Shown here piece by piece: positions 12,940 to 23,230 of a stretch of DNA of 64,000 nucleotides. Within the stretch, counting starts at the first letter, position 1. Each line of letters opens with the position of its first letter. Source of the stretch: Chaenocephalus aceratus (Eukaryota; Chordata; Actinopteri; Perciformes; Channichthyidae); assembly GCA_023974075.1 (NCBI GenBank), contig JAMFTG010000049.1, positions 578,501 through 642,500 on the forward strand, given 5' to 3'. Both the position numbers and the translations under genes were made by a program. The notes beneath the pieces were generated by a model. The model had not been told where the DNA came from, did not search any database, and saw only the letters and a list, made by a program, of their open reading frames with translations.

Positions 12940-14184
12940 ATAGGGCGTTCCGAGCTGAATAAGGGCGTCAAATGAAGGCAAGACGCCCGCCTGGCGGAAA
13001 CGCTGGAATTAGGAATATCTTGTGATGAAGTGCACACTGACCTGAGCTCCAGGGGCCTCCTTCTTCTCCTCCATGCTGCTCATCAGCTGTCCTGATGAAG
13101 ACCACAGAGCTGCTTCATTATTAATATAATACAAATATTTAGATATAATTCATCATAAACCGTCAGCAGTGAAGAGGAGGAATTCAAAGAGTTTATTCAA
13201 TGATATGTTCTATTTCTGGATGCTTCTATGTAGTGTTTTATCACACCACGTGCAGTGCCTTGTCTCATCTCTGCTGCTGTGACGTAAACATGGTCCAAAT
13301 GGATCCATGTGGTCATGTGATGCTAAGCAGAGGAGAACATGATAGACTCTAACTTACAGCTCACAGTTAGTTCACTTTTGTTTCATTAAAATGACTTTAT
13401 TCACATAGAAAGTGACATTAATGGATGTTTGAACCACGGTTATAACGCTATCCGTGTGAAACTATCACTAAGTTAACACAGAAAGCAAACATTAGCTAGT
13501 GAGACTGTTTAATGTACTCCATGTATACAGTATTTTCTGTATTGTGTATTCTTTAGATACTCTAGTGATATGTGTCCTGTGTGTATACTTGCTGCTAATG
13601 CTTCATTTTTATTATCTTATTGCATCTTTTAAATATGTTTAACTCGTGTAATGCCTGAAAACACTTCTGCTGGGACACAATCATTTCCCAGTTTAAGATA
13701 AATCATTATTTAAATAAAGTATATCTATTTATCTAATGAGCTAAACCGTCGCTTAGCTTAGCGTTAGCTGCTAACTGAAGAACCCCATTCATTTCAATGG
13801 GAAAAATGCTACGTCGTGGTGAATGGCGATGCTAATAAGCTAGTTAGAGCATACATTTAAAACCATATCTATGGCAAAGAGCACCAACACAACAACTCAA
13901 ACCGTCTTAAAGACAACTGGTGTAATAAATAACTAACATAAAGTCAGCTGAGCATTACAAATCAACTGTTACTCCCCAGAGCCGAACTGGAATAATAACT
14001 GTAGCTGTTAGCCGATAGCCGTTAGCTTTCAGACTTTAGCTGTTAGACTGTAGCTGTTAGCCTTTATTTAAAGATAGTTTGAGACTGTTGTGTTAAATAA
14101 GATAACTTCTGATTCGTGATTAACTGTAAGCTAACAGGTGTAAATACACGTAATGAAACCTCTGCATGTGTTTAATCCACTCAC
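12940..14184 (-). repeat. ZNF unit A 5' module (intron 1 and coding exon 1)
   Basis: Nearly identical to 26913-28330 (inverted) and 57536-59155 (direct). The 14185 boundary is a conserved donor (GAAGAG then GTGAGT) on the minus strand. The module contains the first coding exon at 13042-13083. The region between 12784 and 12940 shows nothing recognisable. Confidence 0.85.
13042..13083 (-). CDS. ZNF-A first coding exon
   Basis: On the minus strand an ATG at 13083 opens 14 codons, MSSMEEKKEAPGAQ. The exon ends in phase 0 at CAG and is followed by the donor GTCAGTGTG. The terminal finger exon at 4459 starts in phase 0, so the two join without a shift. The same exon occurs identically in units B and C. 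A likely acceptor (TCTTCATCAG) lies 8 nt before the ATG. The intron to the finger exon would be about 8.6 kb and is filled with LINEs and MITEs. The pairing is inferred from phase, order and three-fold conservation; no transcript was available. Confidence 0.72.
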
Positions 14185-14189
14185 CTCTT

Positions 14190-14540
14190 CTTTTGTTCTT
14201 CTTCTTCTGCTTCTTCTTCTTCTGCTTCTTTCGTGTTTATTGGCGGTTGGCAAACCAACTTGTAGGTGCATTACCGCCACCAACTGGACTGGAGTGTGGA
14301 CAAGAGACTATGCAGAAAACAAGAAACAAAATAAACAAAACAAAGAACCAAAACTCTAGATTATTTTAAATGTATCAATTTCTCTTAGAAACGTAATAAT
14401 CTCACAATATATATTGCCTGATGTTTTCCCTAACAGCCCTGATAGCGACAAGTCATGGAATGTTGCTTTCTTCAGTGTCTGGAAAAGCACATTTCTCTGA
14501 GTACTATATTTCCTGCAAAGCAGTAAAACATGCTCAACAG
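14190..14540 (-). pseudogene. I-clade LINE, 3' segment
   Basis: Encodes TVEHVLLLCRKYSTQRNV and LREIDTFKII then stop, the C-terminal zinc-knuckle region of an I/Nimb-like LINE. A 3' UTR (GGCGGTAATGCACC, CGCCAATAAACACG) and a GAA-rich tail follow. It is the 3' end of the element that resumes at 20221, split by the DIRS insertion. An uninterrupted paralogue of this tail is at 26372-26800. Confidence 0.85.
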
Positions 14541-14561
14541 TTCTCATTCATAACACTCCGT

Positions 14562-14732
14562 TCGATGTCTCACTATGGGATGCGCCTCATCGCGGAGCAA
14601 ACAGAAGCATCAATCTCATTACGCCAATCCTGATTGGCCGGTGATTCTTGACGTCAATGTCAGGGGAAATCACCCCCTATAAGTAGCCTGCGCCACGACG
14701 CATGCGTCATTCAAACACCTCTTCTCGCTTCA
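14562..14732 (+). repeat. DIRS left inverted terminal repeat
   Basis: Reverse complement of 20001-20172 with few differences; it contains CCAATCCTGATTGGCCGGTG. The outermost 19 bp of the element (14543-14561) are not in the other terminal repeat but are in the ICR. Confidence 0.9.
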
Positions 14733-15141
14733 GAGCACATCTCGAACGGTAGCCGGGCTAGCTTAACAGTCCACAGACTGAACCCAAGCTAATTTTCGGT
14801 CGACGGGCGTTAGCCGGCTACCCTATTCTCTCTCAGAAGAAGTACCATAGTCAACCTCGCCGATTTCTTCCTCTGGAAGTAAGGTAAGATTTTGACTTGC
14901 AAGTTAGCAACACACCAGTTGCTAGCTTGTGCTTTTTTCCCTCACTGCCGACACCACGGTAGCGAGGACGTTTTTTATTCTTTTTTCTTCCCCGGAGGAT
15001 AAAAGGATTTTAAAAAAGAATATTGCCACACCAGGTAATATTCTTTGAGAGGAAAAGACCCACACTACCTTTTTCTCCGGATAAAGGACAGTTTGGGACA
15101 CTTTTTTTTTTCGACATACCTGGTAAGAGCGGGTCCTCTCC

Positions 15142-16773
15142 ATGGACGCCTCTCTCCCTCACACCAGAGGAGCCAGGGACTCGAAGGCTCGGTTCTGCGA
15201 CTGCGGGTTGAAGATAGCAGGCACAGACTCACACCAGGTCTGCTCGTCCTGCCTCGGGCTGGAACACGCCCAGGAGGCTATCGACGACCCCGGCTCGTGC
15301 AGGCATTGTGCCCGCCTCACCATAAAGAGCCTTCGCCGACGGTTAGCACGACAAGCTAGCCTGTCGGGACAGGATCCCCTCATGTCCACTGGTTGGCCGG
15401 CTGGCAACCAAGACACGGGGGCGTCCGCCGCAGAGACTGAGCCCCTCGCCTTCACGGCCTGGGGCTCATCAACCGCGGCAGCCGCGGAACCGGTTTCCCG
15501 CGCCATATCAGGCCGGGCCCCGGTGGCGGCAAAGGACGCGGGAACGGGACCCCACGCTATACCAAGCTGGGGCTCCCGACTGGACCTCACCATGGTTTCA
15601 CCCGCGGAAGATGTCCTGGAATTAAATTACATGGAGGACGAAGAGGATGCCTCTGAGTTCCTCCTGTCTGATTCGGACGAGCAGGAAGACGACGTCTTCA
15701 TGTCACCAGCTCAGGCTGCAAAGCCTGGAGCGATGGCTGCTCTCTCGGGCGATAGCACACCAGCTTCGCCCTGTCTCAGCATGGACCTACAAGCCGTGTG
15801 TCAACGTGCTGCGGCCAGACTAGACATCCCATGGCCCGAAGTGGCCAAGGAGACCTCCAGGTCCCGTTATGAAGGAAAACTGTTTTTCCAAACAACGAGG
15901 ACAAAGAGGCAACTCCTCCCGGTCTTCCCGGAGATGTTGGATGAGGTGTCGGTCTCGTGGAGAGACCGGCCCTTTAGCAACAAGGCCCCAATCCAGGGTG
16001 CCTCCTCCCTTGACTGTGACGGTATGGAGAGGCTCGGCCTGCTCCACATACCGCCTATGGAACCGCTGGTGGCAGCCCACCTCCTACCGAGGATGGGCCT
16101 GTCACCGAGCAGGAACCCCACACTGCCAGCAAAAACAGACCGATTCCAGTCGACCATGACGGAACGGGCCTACAAAGCTGCAGCATTGTCCGCCAGAGCT
16201 CTGAACGTTTCCTCGATGCTAACCGCGTACCAAGCGGAGCTCTGTGAGGATCTGTCGAGCGATTCTGGACCGGCCACTCTGGACGAGATAGCCGCGGTCA
16301 CAGACATTTGTCTCCGTGTCCAACGCTGCGCCGTCCAGGCCACGGGAAAAGTGATGGGGATCATGGTGGTGCAGGAAAGAGCTACATGGCTCAACCTCAC
16401 CAACCTCCCGGACCGGGAAAAAGAAGATGTGCTGGATATGCCCATCGTTCCCGAGGGAATTTTCGGCTCCGCTCTCGCTTCCATGCAGAGGAGGTGCGAG
16501 TCGAAAAAGAAGGAAGACGAGGCCCTCCACCTCTGTCTCCCTCGAAGGGTCCAGCCGCTGCCTCCGCAACAGCGACCCTTCGCCCAAGCTGCTCCGAACC
16601 CTGCTGGATCTAGAGTACCAGATCAGCAGAGGTCGCAGTCCGCCCCGAGTCCCCAGCCCAGGCAGGAGACGAGGGCGAGTTGGCCTAGAAAATCTCCGGT
16701 CCCGGCTGCAGCCCAGGCGCAGCCAACCCAGAATTTCGGCCAGCAATCAAGGAGGAAGAAGCGAGCGGCATGA
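15142..16773 (+). CDS. DIRS gag-like protein (543 aa)
   Basis: An uninterrupted ORF whose N-terminus carries a Cys/His cluster, FCDCGLK, CSSCLGLEH and CRHC (about residues 19-57), seen in fish DIRS gag proteins. An acidic middle (LNYMEDEEDASEF, about 160-190) and a helical domain (about 215-470) follow, then a Pro/Gln-rich basic tail ending SRRKKRAA. By family knowledge it packages element RNA with the RT. The ATG at 15142 is the first in frame after the 5' leader. The ORF is intact, which implies a fairly recent insertion. Confidence 0.85.
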   Translation: MDASLPHTRGARDSKARFCDCGLKIAGTDSHQVCSSCLGLEHAQEAIDDPGSCRHCARLTIKSLRRRLARQASLSGQDPLMSTGWPAGNQDTGASAAETEPLAFTAWGSSTAAAAEPVSRAISGRAPVAAKDAGTGPHAIPSWGSRLDLTMVSPAEDVLELNYMEDEEDASEFLLSDSDEQEDDVFMSPAQAAKPGAMAALSGDSTPASPCLSMDLQAVCQRAAARLDIPWPEVAKETSRSRYEGKLFFQTTRTKRQLLPVFPEMLDEVSVSWRDRPFSNKAPIQGASSLDCDGMERLGLLHIPPMEPLVAAHLLPRMGLSPSRNPTLPAKTDRFQSTMTERAYKAAALSARALNVSSMLTAYQAELCEDLSSDSGPATLDEIAAVTDICLRVQRCAVQATGKVMGIMVVQERATWLNLTNLPDREKEDVLDMPIVPEGIFGSALASMQRRCESKKKEDEALHLCLPRRVQPLPPQQRPFAQAAPNPAGSRVPDQQRSQSAPSPQPRQETRASWPRKSPVPAAAQAQPTQNFGQQSRRKKRAA

Positions 16774-17225
16774 CAGCCCCTCCTTCTCCCCTCTGTGACA
16801 GAGCTGGAAGTTCCTTCTCCGGCTCGAATTGTGTTCCCGCTGCCTCGAGAGATGCCTCAACGCCATCCTCAAGTCCGCACAAAACACATGTCACATCATC
16901 ATTGTTTAAATAAACCATTTTTCGCTGACGCATCCAGGCCTCGGCCAAGGGCGCAGCTCAAAAAAATGAAAAGAAAGACAATAAACAGTCCGTTAACCAT
17001 AAATCCCCTTCTGAGAGCAGCCACGGCCTCTCTCAAAAGGCGGATAATAAACGGGTCTGTGAAGGCACCACCGCCACGCGCATGCGCAGTGCCGGTTGGG
17101 GCTTTAAGGGCACTACCGCCACGTGCGCACGCAGTGCCGGCTAGAGCTGTAAAGAACGGCCCGTCAATCCTTTCCCTTTCAAGAGCAGCTACGCATCTCT
17201 CAAAGGACGGATTATTGACGGGTCC
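16774..17225 (+). repeat. DIRS inter-ORF region with degenerate GC-rich repeats
   Basis: Contains about three diverged copies (near 17035-17260) of a unit with CCGCCACGTGCG-like and CGCAGTGCCGG-like boxes, each after an ACGGGTC-GTGAAG motif. No ORF of note. It might carry signals for making the second ORF, but nothing shows this directly. Confidence 0.55.
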
Positions 17226-19229
17226 GTGAAGCCACCGCCACGTGCGTGCGCAGTAACGGTGGGGACTGTTGAAATGGGGTACCACCGTGTTCAGACACTA
17301 GAGGGCCCCATGACACAACAAACAGAGTCTCAGAGGGTAAGAGATGTGACATCTCCGCTGGCTCTAAGGAGCACACAGTGGAAGATGCTCGCAACATCTG
17401 CTTGGGTTTTCAAGACAGTAACACGGGGTTACAGGCTCCAATTCGCTGTCACCCCCCCTCGTTTCTCGGGCATTTTGTATTCACAAGCCCGAGGAGAGTC
17501 AACCCATATTCTAGAGAGAGAGATTCTCTCACTCCTAGAAAAGAGAGCTATATCTGTTGTACCTGCCGAGCAGAGTCAGAGTGGTTTTTATTCCAAGTCC
17601 TTCCTCGTCCCTAAACGAGGAGGGAACGGAATTCGGCCAATACTGGATTTGAGGATTCTGAACAGATATCTAAGAAGATATAAATTCAGAATGCTCACTC
17701 ACACATCTCTGCTGCGTCTCGTGCGACAAGATGATTGGTTTACATCAGTCGACCTGAAAGATGCGTATTTCCACGTCCCAGTATATTATCCACACAGGAA
17801 ATATCTGAGATTCGCATTTCAGGGGATCTGTTACGAATACAGAGTACTTCCCTTCGGCCTGTCTCTCAGTCCAAGAGTGTTTGTACGATGTACGGAAGCC
17901 GCGATAGCCCCGTTAAGACAACAGGGTATTCGCTTGGCGACCTACCTGGACGACTGGCTGCTTCTCGCACAGTCGGAGCACGAGGCTATTACGCAGACAA
18001 ATGTTCTCGTAAAGCACCTGCTCAACCTGGGGTTCATAATAAACACAGAGAAGAGCATGTTGTGCCCCGCGCAGACTGTACTCTTCCTGGGGTTACACCT
18101 GAACTCGGTGCCCTTTTCAGCCCGCCTGTCAGCGGAAAGAGTGAAAGCTTTCACAGCTTGTCTCGCTTTATTCCAGCGTCGCAAACATGTTCTCTTCAGA
18201 ACATGCCTGCGGTTGATGGGGCTCATGGCGTCAGCCATCCTGGTCGTACGACTAGGACGCTTACACATGAGGGAGTTTCAGCGCTGGGTAGCCGCCTTAA
18301 AACTAAACCCCGCGCGTCATGGCGCGCGGAGGGTAATGGTTACTGTGAAATGCGTAACGGCACTGCGCCACTGGCTGCACCCGACTTTTCTAGTACGGGG
18401 CGTGCCTATGGGTGCTGTCCTTTCACGGAGGGTGGTCACCACAGACGCATGTCTGACAGGTTGGGGAGGTATTTATGAAGGCCGCCCGGTGAGGGGTCTC
18501 TGGAGCAGAGACCTCCAGCGGGCACACATAAATTACCTGGAGCTTTTAGCGGTGTGCCTCACCCTAAAGCACTTCCTGCCTTTTCTCAGAGGACACCATG
18601 TCCTCGTGAGGACAGACAATACGACGACAATATCGTATATAAACCGCCAGGGGGGTTTGCGTTCTCTCCAGTTACACATGCTGGCACGCAAACTGATCCT
18701 ATGGAGCAGCAGGCGTCTCCTCTCCCTGAGAGCGACGCACGTACCGGGTGTGTCGAACCTCGGGGCAGATCTGCTGTCCAGAGGTACACCACTTTATGCA
18801 GACTGGACTCTACATCCAAGGATTGTGAGCCAGCTGTGGGTGCGTTATGGCAGAGCCACGGTGGACCTGTTCGCAACAAGAGAAAATGCTCAGTGTCAGC
18901 TGTTCTTTTCGATGCGCGACCTAAACGCACCGTTAGGCGTGGACGCACTCGCACACGTTTGGCCTTCGGGCCTTCTGTACGCGTTCCCACCCTTGGCTCT
19001 GATTCCCCAGACTCTGGCAAGAGTGAGGGAACAACGCCACACACTTATTCTGATAGCTCCGCACTGGCCAGCTATGTACTGGCTGGCGGAGATTTATCAG
19101 CTGCTGTGCGGGCAGCCATGGCAGCTCCCACTACACAGGGGCATACTGTCCCAGGCGGGGGGTGAGATGTTTCACCCACACCCAGAGCGCTTGGCCTTAT
19201 GGGCCTGGCCCGTGAGTGGTACAACCTGA
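17226..19229 (+). CDS. DIRS reverse transcriptase-RNase H-methyltransferase-like polyprotein
   Basis: An open frame of 667 codons; codon 1 is GTG, so the true start may be the Met in MGYHRVQTLEGP or another mechanism. The RT spans about residues 80-290, with LVPKRGGNGIRPILDLR, SVDLKDAYFHVPV, VLPFGLSLSPRVF and catalytic YLDD at 240-243. RNase H spans about 400-530, with acidic sites in TTDACLTGWGG, INYLELLAV, VRTDNTTT and GADLLSRG. The C-terminal part (VDLFATRENAQC, LLYAFPPLALIPQ, WPAMYW) matches the methyltransferase-like domain of DIRS elements. All catalytic residues I can check are present, so it copies element RNA into DNA or recently did. Confidence 0.9.
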   Translation: MKPPPRACAVTVGTVEMGYHRVQTLEGPMTQQTESQRVRDVTSPLALRSTQWKMLATSAWVFKTVTRGYRLQFAVTPPRFSGILYSQARGESTHILEREILSLLEKRAISVVPAEQSQSGFYSKSFLVPKRGGNGIRPILDLRILNRYLRRYKFRMLTHTSLLRLVRQDDWFTSVDLKDAYFHVPVYYPHRKYLRFAFQGICYEYRVLPFGLSLSPRVFVRCTEAAIAPLRQQGIRLATYLDDWLLLAQSEHEAITQTNVLVKHLLNLGFIINTEKSMLCPAQTVLFLGLHLNSVPFSARLSAERVKAFTACLALFQRRKHVLFRTCLRLMGLMASAILVVRLGRLHMREFQRWVAALKLNPARHGARRVMVTVKCVTALRHWLHPTFLVRGVPMGAVLSRRVVTTDACLTGWGGIYEGRPVRGLWSRDLQRAHINYLELLAVCLTLKHFLPFLRGHHVLVRTDNTTTISYINRQGGLRSLQLHMLARKLILWSSRRLLSLRATHVPGVSNLGADLLSRGTPLYADWTLHPRIVSQLWVRYGRATVDLFATRENAQCQLFFSMRDLNAPLGVDALAHVWPSGLLYAFPPLALIPQTLARVREQRHTLILIAPHWPAMYWLAEIYQLLCGQPWQLPLHRGILSQAGGEMFHPHPERLALWAWPVSGTT

Positions 19230-19834
19230 ATATAGTGAGACTCCCTCATAGGGTGTTAACACTATTCAGAGTGCGAGAGATTCCTACACCAGGTCTCTCT
19301 AACATAGTGCGGTTACTGACCCTGGCTTCCGCCAGGCGAGCCAGTAATGTTTTCAGACACTGTCTGTACATGTACCCAATGGATATTGAGATATTTCCTC
19401 AGCCGCTGGGTCCCTACGGGGAACAGCAGCGGGATTTGCTGTGTCCAGTTTGTGCTTACGCACCTGTATGGACAGATCAGGGGTGTTTGTCATAATGACC
19501 AACTCCTGGTGTCCTGGGCTAACCCTTAAAGGGGGGCAAGCCGGTTACTAAGCAACGGCTCTCCCACTGTCGTGTGGAGGCTATTGCTTTGAGACCCTTA
19601 CGAGTCAGAGTTTGCAGGCACCTTCGGGTCCGCGAGCTCTTTCAAATCAGGGTCTGGCTGCATCCTGGGCTCTGTCCAGATGTCTCCCATCCAAGACATC
19701 TGTGCAGCGGCAAGCGGGTCTTCGCCGCTCACTTTTGTCTGCTTTTACAGGCTGGACGTCTCCGCTCCAAGCGTGGCCCGAGCAGTGCTGGGCACCTTGT
19801 TGAGTCGGGACTCCACCTGTTAAGTTCTGGTTGA
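19199..19834 (+). pseudogene. DIRS tyrosine recombinase, broken
   Basis: Overlaps the RT ORF by 31 bp, a usual DIRS arrangement. One frame gives a recombinase-like start (VRLLTLASARRASNVFRH) and a stop near 19495. The C-terminal catalytic part appears in another frame as PIQDICAAASGSSPLTF followed by VCFYRLDV, where the Tyr is the expected nucleophile. A middle portion is missing and frameshifts separate the pieces. This copy needs recombinase supplied in trans to move. Confidence 0.75.
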
Positions 19835-19882
19835 TCGGTGATCTTCGAGATAAGCTCGTCTGGCAATACGGGAGCTACAATA

Positions 19883-19979
19883 TCCCATAGTGAGACATCG
19901 AACAGAGTGTTATGAATGAGAACTATAGGTTACTTACGTAACCCCAGTCTCAGAGTAACATGAAGTGAGATGTCTCACC
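19883..19979 (+). repeat. DIRS internal complementary region (ICR)
   Basis: Positions 19883-19920 are the reverse complement of the left tip 14543-14580 (one mismatch in 38). Positions 19924-19979 are the reverse complement of the right tip 20166-20220 (one 1-nt gap). AAC, the complement of GTT, sits between them at 19921-19923. The ICR therefore holds the circle junction and fixes both element ends to the base. Confidence 0.93.
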
Positions 19980-20000
19980 AGACGGCCCTCCTTGCTACGG

Positions 20001-20172
20001 TGAAGCGAGAAGAGGTGCTTATTTTGAATGACGCATGCGTCGTGGCGCAGGCTACTTATAGGGGGTGATTTCCCCTGACGTTGACGTCAAGAATCACCGG
20101 CCAATCAGGATTGGCGTAATGAGATTGATGCTTCTGTTTGCTCCGCGATGAGGCGCATCCCATAGTGAGACA
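20001..20172 (-). repeat. DIRS right inverted terminal repeat
   Basis: Inverted match to 14562-14732. The remaining outer right tip (20173-20220, ending GTTACGTAAGTAACCTATA) is not in the left repeat and is represented only in the ICR. Confidence 0.9.
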
Positions 20173-20308
20173 TCTCACTTCATGTTACTCTGAGGACTGG
20201 GGTTACGTAAGTAACCTATAGTTTCTGGCTGGCTGCAGTGTACACACTTTCCGGTTGGATGCTTTCCTGTTATACTTAAAGTATGGTTGAGACCTGTATG
20301 ACCTATTC

Positions 20309-20931
20309 TCATCCGAGAACTGACATTTTCCTCCCTTCTTTCAAACCCACCTTCCTTCCATCCCCCACATACTTTTGGATGTTATAAAGATGTCTTCCTG
20401 TATCACTAAGGTCCCAATGATCTTGCCATGTTGTTTGTGCATATTTCTGAATGAACGTTTGAACCTCCGCTTTGCTGAGTGGAACTTCTATGTCTATGTT
20501 CATACTTCTGAGTGTTTGGCCAGAATATCCACCTGTATTTGATTCAAACCGATACTTGCTGCTTTAACATCGCCAATCCATCCAGCACTTGTTAAATGTG
20601 ACTCATTGTGCTCCCAGCAATCTTTCAAGATACTTTTCTCAGGATGACTATCACTGTGCCCCTGAAGGTTTACCCAGAATGCAACATTAACTTCACTCGT
20701 CTTATCCTTGAAGGCATTTCTCCCATTTCCACCTGCATTGCTGATACTGGAGATGTTTTGAAAGCCACTGCATATCCTCAGGGCCTGAGCTTGTAGGACA
20801 TCCAGCTCTTTAAGGTTAGATTCTGCTGCTGCCATGAACGCTACACACCCATCATCGAATACAGGTCTCATGAGCGCCCAATATATATTCAGAGGTGATG
20901 ACCTACTCGCTCCCCACTCCTGCCCCGCCAA
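20309..20931 (-). pseudogene. I-LINE RT thumb and RNase H remnants
   Basis: Two overlapping frames: LNIYWALMRPVFDDGCVAF and LKELDVLQAQALRICSG after the RT, then VDILAKHSEV and IEVPLSKAEVQTFIQKYAQ from the end of RNase H. Most of the RNase H catalytic core between them has been deleted. Confidence 0.75.
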
Positions 20932-20995
20932 ACATGAAGTACATTGTTGACCTTTTTACATTTATTTTGATCTTTTCCTATATGACTGCTCCATG

Positions 20996-22538
20996 TTAGC
21001 TTTCCGTCAAACCAACACCAAGAAGTCTTATTGTATTAACCTGTTCAAGAGGCTGCTCATACCATTTTAACGATATAGGAGCAATGTTATGCCGTTTGGT
21101 AAAACAAATGACCTGCGTCTTAGCTACTGACAGTTTGAATCCCCATGTATTTGTCCATTTCTCCACTTCAACTATTGCAGCTTGTATTTTCTTTCCAACA
21201 TGTGCTACATTGCGGCCTTTGCCCACAAAGCCCCATCATCTGCAGACAAAGATCTCCCCACACTTGGATGAACTTGATTAAAGATGTCATGCATCATTAT
21301 ATTGAACAGCAGCGGACCACACACACTGCCTTGCGGAGTACCATTTCCACAGCATAAACACCTGAATATTCTGCAGCTACTCTTACTTGTATTTTCCTGT
21401 CCAGTAAAACATTCATAACCCAATTATATGCTTTACCACCAATTCCCAATGAGTGGAACTTGATTAGTAGTCCTTCCTTCCAGAGCATGTCATAAGCCTT
21501 TTCAACATCAAAGAAGACTGCAGTCACTACTTCCTTGTTGGTCTGTGCTTTCCTGATGTCTGATTCTCAGCACAATACAGAATCCATTGTGTCCCGACCC
21601 CTCTGGAACCCACTTTGATATGGGGACAACAGAGCTTCACTTTCTAAGATATACGTTAACCTGTCTGTAACCGTTCTCTCCATGACTTTGCATAAATGAG
21701 ATGTCAGGGCGATAGGCCTGGAGCTAGATGGATCTGAAGGGGCTTTCCCTGGCTTCAGGATGGGCACTATTATCGCTTGTTTCCACTCTGAAGGAAGTTG
21801 GCCAGAATCCCACACCCTGTTAACCAACCTCAACACAATGACTAGAGAGTTATCCGTCATGTGTTCCAGCGTTTTGTAACAAACACCCTCTTTCCCAGCA
21901 GTGGTTTGGAGAGCACTAATAATAATAATTGCTCTTCTCAACTCAAACATACTAAAATGCAGGTCCAACTGATCTCCTAACGCTTCTACTCTATCCAATA
22001 TCCTCTGGTTTTCCATTCGTGTATTATTTCTGCACTGCCTGGCTTCCTCTGTGAGGTTATCTGAACTATGAACTTTCCTAAATGTTTGAGCTAGAAGTTC
22101 CGCCTTTCCTACGTTTGTGACAGCCATTTTGTCCCCTCTGCTCAAAACTGGCACCTCATAGTTCCTTCGAATTCCACCCATTCTCCTAATCATGCCCCAA
22201 ACACCTGCAAGCTGTACTTCTCTTCCAATACTATTGCAGTATTGCCTCCAAAAAGTGCGTTTCTGCGTTCTTATTGTTCTCCTCACTACAGCCTGGGCCC
22301 TTTCACCCTGATTCAAAGCTTCCTGAGAATGGAGTTGTTTGAGTTGCCTGAATGCTTTATTCCTGTCTTTAATGGATTCACTGCATTCACCATTCCACCA
22401 GGGTACACCCTTGGTGTGCCTAACTCCTGCACTTTCTGGAACTGTTTCTTTAGCTGAATGAATGATAACCTTAACCAGCTCATCATCATTGCATTTATTT
22501 ATATCATCATCAGAATTAAAAACCCCACCCCATATCAC
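20996..22538 (-). pseudogene. I-LINE reverse transcriptase
   Basis: The longest frame (22538-21567) carries the pre-RT linker (GVPWWNGECSESIKDRNKAF, WRQYCNSIGREV) and RT motifs SEWKQAIIVPILKPGK, SSSRPIALTSHLCKVMER and LLSPYQSGFQRGRDT. The next frames give VFFDVEKAYDMLWKEGLL, then SLSADDGALWA where FADD is expected, then KLSVAKTQVICF. The FADD-to-SADD change and several frameshifts mark it as dead. Confidence 0.82.
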
Positions 22539-22614
22539 TTTGTCTTGCAGTGAACCCCCAGCATCCTCTAATACACTTTGATCTAATTCCCCACATTATA
22601 ATAATTCACTATAT

Positions 22615-22932
22615 CTAGAGGTCCTCTATCATTCCATACCCTATAACTATTGCTTCATGATCTGTACCTACATGCATAACTTTGTGACTTATCCCACTCT
22701 GTATGAATGTTGCGACTCCTCCCCCTCTGCCAGAGTCCCTATCTCGTCTAGCTGCAGGATATCCCTTCACAATAAAACCCAGTTGTGCTTTCAGCCATGT
22801 TTCCTGAATACAAGGAACTTTAGGTTTCTCTCCCAGGTTGTCAATATATTTGTTGAACTCTTGTCCATTTGCAATTAAACTTCTAGCATTCCACTGCAGT
22901 ACAATTACCACCACCAGGATGATCCAGTCCAT
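22615..22932 (-). pseudogene. I-LINE endonuclease N-terminal half
   Basis: Reads VLQWNARSLIANGQEFNKY, then CIQETWLKAQLGF and GRGGGVATFIQSGI, the first half of an APE-type endonuclease. The second half, with the GDFN and SDH motifs, is deleted; sequence jumps to the pre-RT linker near 22580. Confidence 0.8.
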
Positions 22933-23230
22933 GTCTGAGGTTGTTGGACGTCATCATCTAGGATATCTTTCACGTGTCCCCAGTGCATCCCTTTCACATC
23001 AAGGTACTTTTCAGATCATTTGACAATTATTTAGATTCTTTCATTCCGGCTTTAGTCTGCGCTGAACAGTTGATCATCTCTGCCATAAACAGTACAAACT
23101 CTCTTCTACTCACTATCAGAGTGTCCTCCTTCAACTTAACTTCCTGCCTCGTCACTTCCCTCTGCCATCTCTCGTCCAGTCACAGTCCAGTGTTGCCACC
23201 ACCCCCTCTCCCGCTCTACCGCAGACCGGA

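Larger units (their letters stand above)
14543..20220 (+). mobile_element. DIRS-type tyrosine-recombinase retrotransposon
   Basis: A 5.68-kb element with DIRS architecture: inverted terminal repeats, gag-like ORF, RT/RNase H ORF, a recombinase remnant and an internal complementary region (ICR) covering both tips. GTT flanks each side (14540-14542, 20221-20223). The empty site in the paralogous LINE has a single GTT (CAACA-GTT-TCTGGC, minus sense near 26470). Known DIRS elements integrate through a tyrosine recombinase without target-site duplication by an integrase; the shared GTT fits recombination at a 3-nt core. Gag and RT are open and the recombinase is broken. Confidence 0.93.
20221..23230 (-). 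mobile_element. I-clade (Nimb-like) LINE, 5' and central part
   Basis: A minus-strand non-LTR element in the order ORF1 remnant (about 23170-22905, GMHWGHVKDILDDDVQQP), endonuclease, RT and RNase H end. It continues beyond the DIRS at 14540-14190. Without the DIRS it spans about 3.4 kb. Stops, frameshifts and internal deletions (ORF1, endonuclease end, RNase H core) make it non-functional. Confidence 0.85.

Noticed and set aside
15159..16948. Antisense frames of 87-175 codons across DIRS gag
   Set aside because: They are shadows of a GC-rich real ORF on the plus strand, with no recognisable motifs.
18554..19165. 203-codon frame overlapping DIRS RNase H
   Set aside because: Out-of-frame shadow; the RT/RNase H frame has all the conserved motifs.
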